Shown piece by piece: positions 53,249 through 64,000 of a stretch of 64,000 nt of DNA. Positions within the stretch are counted from its first letter, which is position 1. Each line of letters opens with the position of its first letter. Below the pieces are notes generated by a model that had not been told where the DNA came from, ran no database searches, and was given only the letters and a program-made list of their open reading frames with translations. Made by a program: the position numbers and the translations under genes. This DNA is from Lineus longissimus (lineage: Eukaryota; Nemertea; Pilidiophora; Heteronemertea; Lineidae), in the NCBI RefSeq assembly GCF_910592395.1, contig NC_088309.1, forward strand, positions 17,732,599 through 17,796,598. Direction: 5' to 3'.

Positions 53249-55508
53249 CTGCAACACTAACAGACGAACACAGTCTGTAAACGCTGACTCCAGGCTGACT
53301 GAAGCAAACTGACCGCTAGTTGGGTTTAAGCGTGCAATAAGGTCAAACGCATTTTTTGCAGTTTCTATATCTATGACATCTCCCGGTCAAGAATTCGTCG
53401 GGTGCCGGGCTGGCACCCTTGGGCAATTTAAGATATCTTCGTTTCCATGGCAACCACTTGCAAACAACGTGTATTTTTGTCAATCGCATTTCCTCCCGAC
53501 ATAGAAGTCGCATTTACACAATTAAAACAATTGAACATATTTAAATCAACACCGGCTACCATTTTAGTGCAATAAAAAGATGGTTAAAGGTCAAGGTCAC
53601 TGGGAAAAGTCAAGGTCATTGCGCAAAATGCACTTTTTTGAACGTTTCATAACAACAATTTTCTCTTGCTAATTACTGGCATGTTTTATTATAATAATGG
53701 GTTTATTTTCCTATATGTTTTATCCGTAGATAATGACTTTTAAAATGACAGATTCTGGACCAGTACAGGTCATAGATATTGAAACTGCAAAAAAATTGCG
53801 TTCAGATCTTATTGCACGCTTTTCGACTCTGCCACTTGACTATGTACCATTTTCCCGGGCAGGGACTCGTCCGACTCGTCTACACGACCTCTGGCACATG
53901 CGGAGACAGTGATGGAATCACACCCACTGGCTCTGACTCTGTAAATCTATCAAAACAGTCACCTGAAGTCAACATAAATACATGTAGATTAAAAATTGTG
54001 GTTAATAATAATATCTCTTTTGGTCCCAAAGTACAGCTGGGTTTTCTAATGGGTCTATAGGTTTGGGTGTGTCAAATAACGCCAATTGGCCTAAATAGAA
54101 ATGTAGTAATATAAGTTGGCAGTCGCAACTTCGGAGTCAAATAATCATAGTCCAGACGAGACTCAGCAAAATCAGCCCAGAAACTGTTAAATCTCAATAA
54201 TATATCGAAAGTAAGCCTATAAGAGTGGAGTGGAAAAGTTTCAGGTCGACCGGCCTGATCTACGCGAGCCTTCGAGCACCTGGTCCGCAAGGACTAGAAT
54301 GCACCTTCATTATTAAGATATTACCGTTTAGGCCTATTTTTCAGACTTTAAAAACTATGTAAATGTCACAGGTCAGAATATTGTAGCGAGAAGATGACGA
54401 AGCAAAACTGAAATTGGTCACGTCTGTACCGTGCCAACTCCAGAATTGTGCCAACTACAAAATATTTGTTCCAACTCTAGTATGCCAACTCCAAAACATG
54501 ATTATTAAGAGTAACGCGAGAGGGCGGTCAATGCTATGGACCAGCCGCACGTGGTTTTCTGCTACCATTACATAATAACATCAACTTTAGATTTAGATAC
54601 AAACAAAATTTACATTGATAAGAACAAGACATTGAAATGTCGTTGGTTTCTATGGGCGGTTATTTCTGCATAAATAGAGGTTGTCTCAAATAGACATTTT
54701 ATGTCGAGTTATGACTCGAATAGACGTTTGGTGGCGCTCGTTTTAACGGAGACGTACCTGAAATAAACATATTGTGTCGTATCTCAAATAGACATACACT
54801 CAAATAGACGTTTGGTGGCGCTCGTATCTCAAATAAATATATATTGTCGTGTTTTCAGATTTTTGTGTATAACTCAAATAGACGTTTGGTGTCGCTTTTT
54901 AAATAGACATACACTCAAATAGACGCTTGGTGGCGCTCGTATCTCAAATGTTGTTATTGTTATTGCTCTAAGCAGTGCACATGGCTATTTGCGCGCGTAT
55001 CTAAGGAAAATCGAGACTTGATACCATTTCATTTTAATTGTAATTGGATTGTCAATGTATTTAGCTATGGCAGAAGAAGAGAGAAACAAGTACATCAAAT
55101 GTACATGCAATACATGCAATAGCGCCGCCGCATACCGCAATGATAATGTCAATATCGCTGTCGCCGTCATTAAAATTGATTCCAGCGCCACACAACGTCT
55201 ATTTGGGGAACTTCCATTTTTGCGGAAAAGCGCCACCAAACGTCTATTTGAGTTATACACAAAAATCAGAAAACACGACAATATATGTTTATTTGAGATA
55301 CGAGCGCCACCAAACGTCTATTTGAGTTATACACAAAAATCAGAAAACACGACAATATATGTTTATTTGAGATACGAGCGCCACCAAACGTCTATTTGAG
55401 TTATACACTAAAATCAGAAAACACGACAATATATGTTTATTTGAGATACGAGCGCCACCAAACGTCTATTTGAGTTATACACAAAAATCAGAAAACACGA
55501 CAATATAT

Positions 55509-55580
55509 AACATAACATAACATAACATAACATAACATAATTTATTTCTCTCCAAAAAACCCTTTCGGGTATAAGAGGTT
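55509..55580 (-). mobile_element. LINE/SINE 3'-tail insert 1 with (TTATG)n
   Basis: 72 bp; on the minus strand it ends in GAAATAAATTATG followed by TTATG repeats. It is flanked by ACAATATAT (55500-55508 and 55581-55589), a 9-bp target duplication. It looks like a 5'-truncated retroelement end. Confidence 0.7.
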
Positions 55581-55811
55581 ACAATATATGTTTATTTGAG
55601 ATACGAGCGCCACCAAACGTCTATTTGAGTTATACACTAAAATCAGAAAACACGACAATATATGTTTATTTGAGATACGAGCGCCACCAAACGTCTATTT
55701 GAGTTATACACTAAAATCAGAAAACACGACAATATATGTTTATTTGAGATACGAGCGCCACCAAACGTCTATTTGAGTTATACACAAAAATCAGAAAACA
55801 CGACAATATAT

Positions 55812-55883
55812 AACATAACATAACATAACATAACATAACATAATTTATTTCTCTCCAAAAAACCCTTTCGGGTATAAGAGGTT
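55812..55883 (-). mobile_element. LINE/SINE 3'-tail insert 2, identical to insert 1
   Basis: Same sequence, same position within the 81-bp unit and same flanks as insert 1, so it was copied by array expansion, not by a second insertion. Confidence 0.7.
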
Positions 55884-56360
55884 ACAATATATGTTTATTT
55901 GAGATACGAGCGCCACCAAACGTCTATTTGAGTGTATGTCTATTTGAAAAGCGCCACCAAACGTCTATTTGAGTCATAACACGACATAAAATGTCTATTT
56001 GAGACATTTACCTCTATTTATGCGGAAATAACCGCCCATAGGTTTCATTGCTTTTTCTAATCTCTTTGGGAGTTTTCGGAGCATACACTGCTGATGAGAA
56101 GCGTGAAGAACAGGTAGGCTATTATACGAGTTAGACACGCTTTTGTCTTTTGCGGGTTTGTCTATGCTATACATATATGAACTCGTACATGTATAAGGGC
56201 TGAGCTAATTGCCTCTTCCGTGATAATGATGATATGGATACTCTAGCTACCTGCGCTGCATGCAGTGTATGCGCTGTGGTGTTGCCATGTTTTGGGGTCG
56301 TGGTTACATTTCGATCATCACTGTATAAGTGCATATGATGTATGATAATAGGAAGTGACT

Positions 56361-56601
56361 ATTTGGCAAGCCCGGCTATGCATACCCGGCTTACCAAACA
56401 GCGACTTTTTCTTGTCCTGAATGGAGAGCCGAACTCATTAATATTAAAGTAAAGTCTCCAGCTCGCCAAACAGGGTAGATTTTTTACCTGTTTGGCAAGC
56501 CCGGCTGGCCGAACAGGGTGGCTTTTTAGTGCTGTTTGGCAAGCGGCTCTCCAAACAGGACTAAAAAAGATGCCTGTTCGGCGAGTGGCTTGCCAAATAG
56601 A
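56361..56601. repeat. TTTGGCAAGCC hairpin repeat, copy B
   Basis: Identical by eye to 12966-13206. 56602-57454 is as in copy A, with G runs near 56957 and 57286 of different length and no gene. Confidence 0.6.
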
Positions 56602-57454
56602 CCCCGCCATGATAATAATGAGCATGCTGATGGTCATGAAGTGCATCGCCGTAGGGTTGGCCTGAACGAACATCATCAGAGCCTGTGAAGAAGTTAAAAG
56701 GATCATAGAATCATCATACATCAGGTTATAGCCCTAACAGTGTCAATTAGTCAATTTGGTGTTATAATGTAGACACATATAGCACCAAACTTGTATCAGA
56801 AGCTACATGTAGTCATTTACTACCAAAATGTAACTTCATCAAGAGTCTGGTTACTCTAAGGGTTGCTCAATCGTGCTTCAGACGTGGTTGATATAACTCT
56901 TAGGTTTATATTCCCAAGATTTCAGCTTTATTGGAGAAAAATTCATAGTGTCCATAGGGGGGGGGGGGGGTTGAAAATTGGAGGATTTTCAATTTTTTTC
57001 CCAACAAATATGCGAAAAATATTACTTTCCACCTAGAATTAATCAAAATTTCGCAAACTATCATAAAGTACTTCCTTGCGACAATCATTTGTGAAGCTTT
57101 CAAAACTTTTGGTAGATTTATTTGACCCTAAATTAGCAAAAACCAAATATTTCAGTGTTTGCATGCACAATGCACAGGAGGCTAATTGCCAGATTAATTC
57201 ACACCTGTCCAATCTCAAACAATAGGAATGATGGAGTCTCCCTCTATTCAAAACAGAGTGTGCTAGGCCTGCCATTGCTGGTAATGGGGGGGGGGGGAGG
57301 AGGTTAACCCCGCTATCACAGTTTTCCCATTCCATCTCCGATGTACCCTCTTTTTCTAATGCCGCTAAATGCTCACTGTTCCATTTCAGGAAAATAAAAT
57401 CCGGTGTTCATCAAACTATCCCCTGGAGGACAATGTGTACGAAGTTTTGTTTCG

Positions 57455-59184
57455 TTTTTAGCTCAGCTGACAAAGTCAGCTGAGCTTGTCAAACAAGCTG
57501 CTCAGTGGCGTCCGTCGGGCCGTCGCTCCGTCCGTCGGGCCGCGGGTCCGTCCGTCCGTTAAACCCATGGTGCACATTTTGTAACCGTAAGACCTAGAAA
57601 CTTCAATTTTGCATTTCTGGATACTTCTGGTCAAACTCTACTTTCAAAACAAAATTTGTCGCCATTCGACCTACTTCCTGCGAGTGAGAGCGCATGAAGG
57701 AAACTGGCCTATATCGGCCTAGGAGCAGCAGAATTAGTGGAAATATGCTTTAATATTAAGATAAAATTCTTGAAAAACTATTTTATTGAGAAAAAGTTCA
57801 AAATTTTAACAGGAGAGGGCGCTACCTGCCTTTTAATTATTTCTGCCGATTCAAATTCCCGCCCGATGACGTCAGCCATCAATGAAGTCTCCTATTTGCC
57901 AGTTCTCAAAACATGGCAGCTACACAACAAAGCAGCAGTAGCCTCCAGGAATAAATCACTGTTCACTTCAGCTTCGTAATCGATTGTACCCCCACTTTAT
58001 TGTGTTTTGTGTGGTGTTCCTATTCAATCAACGATGTAAGGCCTTATTATGTTGGTTTTAATTGGGAAGGTGCATTATAAGCGTCCTGCGAAATACCGAA
58101 GCGGAGACAAAATGGCGGCATGTTGTTTACGCCATGTGCAATAATCTTGGAGCTCAATGAGTACTCAGCTCGATGACGATGGCCCGCTACGCCTACGGGC
58201 TGGTACTACGGTCGTACCGTGGGAAGGAACCCAATTTTCTGCTTAAAAAGTAGTCTGGTAGGCGATATTATCACTAGTTCGTTTCAGTGGTAGTCATAAG
58301 GTCTTTAGGGACTACTTTCAGAAATTAGTTCTTGAAAATTTGGCCACATTTCTGTGAAAACGATATCGGAAGTGCATGCTCTGTTCGCGATGACATCGCC
58401 GATGTATTTTGAAGTGGAGAATTCCCACAGTATGTGCAGTGAATCGGCATGATTCTGTTCGCCTATTAAGTTTTAGTTCTACGATTCTTTCATGAGTAAA
58501 AAGTAGACATTCTAAGCAATACAATAATGTCACTCCCATAAAAATTGATTGGAATTGAGGGAGTACGGCATTCTGTTCGGCAACTGGCAGCGCTGAAAAA
58601 ATACATTGCATACTGTACAATACCAAATGGCACATTTTAAAAAGCGCTCATTGGACAACGTAGGGAATCACCAGAAATGACGTCATCGCTGGTCTGAATA
58701 GAAAACTACGGTGGCGCAGTAGAGCACAAGAAAAGGTTTAGCGTTAACTTAGTCATGCAAGCTTCAGCAACAAAACGATTTCTCATGAATGATTTACTTG
58801 ATCATCATCAGCTTGTTTTCCCCTGTTAGATAAAAAAATGATTTACAATTTCCATCAAAGTTTTCTATAGCCAAGCAGTTTTGAATATTCGCAGGAATAC
58901 TTCGTACTTGTAAACGAGGCTATGACAATGAGTATGCTCATTCATGGCATAAACTTCATGTTACGGTAAATATTTTCATACGATGATTTCACCCGAATTA
59001 TGATCACGATTGAGGAATGAACAGTGGCATAATTATGTCAACCAAAAACATTGGTACCGTAGTGAACGCAAAAAGATATCAAATACCATGGAGCATGCCA
59101 TTTTCATGCATAATGAACTAAACACCGGGAAGATATTAATGATATTAACTCAGCTGAGCGCCAGGCCCTTGGGCCTCTTGTTTA
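57455..59184 (+). mobile_element. AGCTCAGCTGA-type repeat, copy B
   Basis: Matches 14057-15786 with a few substitutions (for example C for G near 57957). Confidence 0.5.
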
Positions 59185-59198
59185 TCGGATGATATCAG

Positions 59199-62100
59199 AT
59201 GGAAAGATATGACAAATCCAATGGAAAAAAAGCGTACGCGAGGAAAAAGTCGGGACAATACAGGTTAATGAAGAGAGTTATTCCGCTAACTGGGGAATCA
59301 GCCGAACGGATCGTTGAGATTGGAACTCATCGGATTGTGCCAAAGGTCTCCGAGATACTTCCAATTGTAACTTATAACTTTTATCAGTTCAAAGGTTTGG
59401 CAGCTCGAAAACTTGCGATTATCATTTCAAGGGAGTATAGTGGAATGGGAGAGAAACTGGTTCATCGTAACCTAAATACACTCCAGGCAGTCCAGAGGCG
59501 AGCACCGACATTTACTAATACGGCACCGCTTAGACCAGTGACGTCGAATCATGTCATGTCAAGAGTGCAGATCGATTTAGTTAACTTTTGTTGTCTCCCA
59601 GTGAAAATAGACGGAAAGAAATTCTGCTACGTTTTATCTGTCTTGGATATATTTTCAAGGCATTTATGGCTACGAGCACTCTGCAACAAAGAGTCGCAAG
59701 GCGTTGCAGAAATGCTTTTCGGAATCTTCATTGAACATGAAGCGCCAAGAGATGTTCTTTCGGACAATGGTGGAGAGTTCAAAAAAGTTGTTAATGAACT
59801 TAATGAGAAGTTGAATGTGAGAAATATACGAGGCGCACCTTACAAACCAACGACACAAGGAAAGGTAAGCATTGTCATTATCATACCAATTTGGTCACCT
59901 GTATACCCATGAAAGTATTTCCATGGTATACCAACGACCAGGACCCCTATCTTCTTTTTGTATCCCTTGACATGCGAGCCCGATAATGAGTCGAGCGGTC
60001 AAGGCACGATGCGCGAGGAGAACACGTAGTATGCATTTCCATCAGCAAATCTCCAAGGACACATTGTTTTTAAGATTGCTGACAGGACTGATGTTTTTGC
60101 TCATCTATGTGGTGTGTAGATATACAGGTTATCCTCATGAATACCGGTTTCGAGTGCCATTTTGAAGAGGCCTCTTAGGGAACCCAGTCATTAAATATGT
60201 GAAATTGATTCCAGACCAGGGCTTATTATTTTGGTACCCTTTTGTGGACCTCCGAAATGTATGGTCCTACTGTTATACTTATAGTACAGAAATGATAGTC
60301 TACCGGTATTCACAAGGACATCCTGTATATAGACCATACAGTCTACTGATATCGGGACTTTATCAATTAAAATCCTCTGATTTCCTTCGTCATTGTAGGT
60401 AGAAAGATCGCAAAGGACATGGAAAGAGAAAGTAAAATTCAACCTGACGGAGCTGGTTAAGACAGTAGTGCCCTCAACTGGGTCGACGCATTACCACTTT
60501 ATGCGAGAATCTACAACTGCTCTCCACATGAAGCATTTGAAAGTAGGTTCACATGTTTTTGTTTAAACAAGGAACGAACGAAGTATATACATATTACAAA
60601 GTAAATGCACCCTTGCTTTGAAACACATCGATATTGATTGAAGATTATAAGGACATAACAAGTTTCCGACGATTGTATGTAAATTGCCCCTCTTCCACTG
60701 GAATGAAGGTCTACCTGTATTGTATTCATTACTCCGTGTTCTCATGTGATGAAGGGCGAAAACAGTGTGTAATATCAATCTCCCATAAGCTGATAAGTAA
60801 TCAAATAGGGAATTCAAGTCTCAAGTCAACCTAATTGGTCAGAAGAAAAATACCTATTTTGGCGACCGTGTGCCGGTAGGCCTTCATCTTTAATAGATAA
60901 TACATGTAGCCTTGTATTTGCAGACAAGCTGTGTCCATTCGAGGTCTACTATACACGCCCTCCATGGTTACCAAGTGGTAAGACAAGCACCGGAGCCGAC
61001 CATAATTCTGATGATAACGACAGTCACACATCCAATGATGATGAAGACGTGTTTGGAGTAACGAAGGTGCGTTTTGTGTGTGAGTGGTGGTGGGGGAAGG
61101 AGGCTGCGGTTGTTTATTAGCTACATTCACGGGCTATGCAGAAGCTTATTCCTGTTTCATATTTCTGACATGATACTTAAGAATAGCACCCCAATCGATC
61201 ACTTCTCTCATGTCGGGTTTTGCAGGTTATGGACATTAATCATCCGGCAAAAGAAGATGTTGAGGCATTCCAAGCAGCAGCCGAGGTTATCCGCAAAGGA
61301 GCAAGAACTTCATCCAAGTGTGTCGCACGCAAGATGGTTAAACGTCGACTAGGAAAAAAGCCACCTAGCACCTATGAAGTCGGTGATGAAGTTTTTGTCC
61401 GTGTTCAAGGAAAGGACAAGGGTGTTCGCAGAGGTGGCCGTTCCATCAAGGCTGTCGTGGCCGTAAGAGGAAAGGTGTTCGAGGCCAAGAAAGACAAATT
61501 TCGTTATAAAGTCACTTACACCCAAGATGACATAACGGACGAAAGATGGTTTTCTGTAAATAATGTTACTTCTTTGACTCGAACGGACGAAGATGTTCGG
61601 CAAAGAAAAGCAAAGAAGTCTCATCAAGTGCAGAAAACCGCAAGCAGTGAAAAATCTATATTCAGTAAGATTTTGAAAGACTGTGATGACTTATCATCGG
61701 CCGATTCAATGATCAATTTTATTCAGTTAGAAAACGCAAAACAGCTCTCACGACAGGAACATGTTTCAGCTAACCAGCTGAGGCAAAATCTAGAGAATAA
61801 TTCAAATGCTCTGGGATATCGAGTGCGAAAGGAGATAGACGGAGACGGTAACTGCATGTTTTCCGCCCTGAATGACCAATTACTGCGTAACGATATAAAT
61901 GACTTCACGCCAGAAACACTTCGGTTGAACATTGTTGAATATCTCCGCAAACACCCAAGAATGGATGACGGTACTGAAGTTTTTTCATTCGTTGACGGAT
62001 TTATCTCATGGGAGGAATACCTCACAAACATGCGCCGACAGGGTACATGGGGTGACCATGTTGTTCTCCGTGCTGCCTCCCAGATGTTGAGAATGGAAGT

Positions 62101-62779
62101 AATGATACTATCCAGCATCTCGCACGAACCCATCATAATTACACCACCAGATGTGAATGGAAGACTCCTCGTTGGACATCTCTCAGAGCATCATTACCTA
62201 AGTATTAAGCCGATACCCAACGACATAGACTCACCCACTATTTCCATAAGAAAACCACATTCCGGACCAGAGGATCTATCTAGTACCCTCCCTCTCGATG
62301 AAAGAATGGAAGTGAATCATACTGTAATGTCACCAGATAGTCAAAATAAACATATAACCACATTAACTCTCGATCCTGAGCTCGATAGGGAAGAAATTCA
62401 GCTGCTTGTACGGGACGAGAATTACCTTGATGTCAATGAAACATTACCTGATGGGGTTGGTCTGGGTAACACTGATTGGATGGTGGGCATGAAACCGGAG
62501 GCGAGATTGTGGGCCAGGCATTTAAAAGAAACGAAAGGAATTATCCTCAGAAAGGCTAAGGGACATTATGTTGTCAGCAATAAACTGATGGATGAATTTG
62601 ATGATTTTAAAGAAAATATGAAAAAAGAGGACATTGGAAAGAGGCTCATAAGCCAGTTGCTGCAAACCTGGATTACTTTATTCCGCCCATCCGCAAACTA
62701 CGAAACAGACGGTGAATTTGTTGTCCTTGACAGGGGCTCGGCACGCGAATTCGATTCATGGAAAATATCGTTTTTGTAA
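59199..62779 (+). CDS. Ginger-like integrase-OTU gene, copy B
   Basis: Exons 59199-59864, 60399-60542, 60924-61066 and 61226-62779 correspond to copy A with all GT/AG sites kept. Differences in protein: Arg to Gly at residue 9 of exon 1 and Met to Ile after the catalytic HHYLS of the OTU domain. The 1-base frameshift in exon 2 is shared with copy A, so it predates the duplication or the exon model is slightly wrong. Catalytic Asp, Asp and Glu of the integrase and Cys and His of the OTU are all retained. Confidence 0.75.
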
Positions 62780-63207
62780 TACACGACCGTCCAAGATGTT
62801 GTCGAATACATGTACTTCATTATTAGATGATTTGTTTGGCCGGCCAAAATGTCAGGTATATATGCAACTTATATCATATTATTTTGGTAATTTGCTTAAC
62901 AATTTGTTAGAGTTATTTATTTTCAGTGCCGTAACCCCCCCCCCCCCCCCCCCCCCATCTATAAAACAACTTCGCCTCTTGCCCATTCAGTTTTCTGTCT
63001 CATTCAGGCCGAGATGTTCATCAGAAAATACTGAATTCGAATATGTTGCACCCAGTGCTTATTACAAGACCCTGATTCCATAGTGCAGCGATTGGTCCAT
63101 CCAGAGTCATTCTATACAATAAATATATTTCTATATATTGTATAGAAAGACTCTGGTTCTATCCCACTGGCACGGTTTAATTGGAAACGGTCTATGTGGG
63201 CGGTTCC

Positions 63208-64000
63208 CAAGGAGGATACCGCGGTGACGTCACGGCTTTTCCAAGATGGCGCTGCATATTGTAAACAAACTCGATCCACGGCCAAGGGAAAATCAAGTCA
63301 TCAAACAAAGTTAGATTTTTCGCATCAAATCAGAGTTATTAGTACTTTTCTGCTATGAAATAAGTCTTCAGACAATAAGTTATCATTTGAATAATGAAAA
63401 GTGCTGTTTTGATGGGGAAAAATAGGGTTTTTAAAACCAAATTACCGGGCACCGATCTTCCAAAATTAGCGATGGTTTCAAAACAGTCTCCCAGATATGG
63501 GGCAATTTATTCATTATCATAATGGGATTTGGAGGCATGTTTACAGATTTTACAAGTTCGAGACCTGCAGGACCTAAAACTCGCATAGATCCCCATAGAT
63601 CCCCTCTATTTGTCGAGTTAGCGCCCCTGTAAGATCATGCATTTTCGGACACTAGAACGAAATCTTCCTGCGGATATCGCGGTTTCGGTGATGATTAAAG
63701 AAGAAATTGACTGTTCTTAGAGTTGTATGGGACAGAAATGAGTTCATACTTCATGAATACATGAATATATTATGATATGGGCGGGCTTCTAAGTCAAAAC
63801 AATGACAAACTCAACTGCATCTCTACCGTGTATCGCCGCGTAGTGCATTGCCTAGTGTATTTCGTAGTGTATTTTAGCGGAGACATTATTTCCGCACTTT
63901 GGCCACGCCAAACGTCTTTTTTATTCGTGGAAGTTAATCTGCTCTGTAAATTTAATTTTACACAGGAAGATCCATACTAGGTATTGCAATATTTCATGTC
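63208..64000. mobile_element. hAT-like MITE, copy B, cut by the window edge
   Basis: Starts CAAGGAGGATACC after GGGCGGTTCC, as in copy A (19812). The right end lies outside the window. Confidence 0.8.

Larger units (their letters stand above)
54651..56041. mobile_element. Foldback element, expanded copy B
   Basis: Same ends as 11715-12646 but with more ~81-bp units in the right arm. Two units carry an identical 72-bp insert (55509-55580 and 55812-55883), giving a higher-order repeat of 303 bp. Confidence 0.8.
53249..64000 (+). repeat. Second copy of the >10-kb duplicated block, to window end
   Basis: See 10313-20604. Main differences are a longer foldback array (+459 bp), homopolymer length changes and about 20 single-base substitutions. 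The block continues past the window edge. Not separately listed below: 53733-53912 (copy of the short ORF at 10797), 54422-54496 (GCCAACT repeat) and the hairpin 63101-63156. Confidence 0.9.

Overview
This window is eukaryotic genomic DNA, most likely from a marine invertebrate animal. It contains spliced genes with GT/AG introns, Ty3/Gypsy and BEL/Pao retrotransposons, CR1/L2-like LINEs, many MITE and foldback elements, and a LamG + PAN secreted-protein family. I see no rRNA, tRNA, bacterial operon or CRISPR. Nothing fixes the phylum. Most of the window is nested mobile DNA, and the only plausible host genes are two paralogous LamG/PAN genes.

Layout. 1-7540: the inner and 5' part of a minus-strand BEL/Pao element (gag, zinc knuckles, protease, RT, RNase H, 5' LTR), split by a 5'-truncated LINE at about 2233-4638. 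7541-9480: one half of a hAT-like MITE that holds a composite of two smaller MITEs. 10313-20604: the first copy of a block of more than 10 kb. It carries a foldback element, an AGCTCAGCTGA-type repeat, a spliced Ginger-like integrase gene whose last exon encodes an OTU cysteine protease, and a full MITE copy. 20760-29190: short repeats, hairpins, pogo-like MITEs, a single-copy MITE and a LINE fragment. 29331-32640 and 38537-42453: a diverged segmental duplication, each copy with a LamG/PAN gene on the minus strand. 33867-35760: a broken C2H2/transposase-like gene. 42463-43782: the other half of the MITE, then the BEL 3' LTR and polypurine tract. 43783-51993: a nearly intact Ty3/Gypsy element with a 5-bp target duplication and an extra SGNH-hydrolase ORF upstream of gag. 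52499-53038: a 27-bp minisatellite. 53249-64000: the second copy of the 10313-20604 block, almost identical to the first.

Nesting order. A hAT-like MITE inserted into a LamG-family duplicon (target duplication AACACAGAT). BEL then inserted into the MITE (ATTTC), and Gypsy into the 3' end of BEL (TGTCT). The left flanks of the MITE and BEL insertions lie near 42.4-43.7 kb, while their right flanks lie at 7.5-9.5 kb. This swapped order, with the near-identical 10-kb blocks about 43 kb apart, points to a roughly 43-kb tandem duplication with a later deletion, or to a haplotype or assembly duplication.

The items most worth a second look are the Gypsy element with its SGNH ORF and a textbook -1 frameshift signal (GGGAAAC plus stem-loop), the two-MITE composite transposon, the Ginger-like integrase-OTU gene, and the swapped nested-insertion structure.
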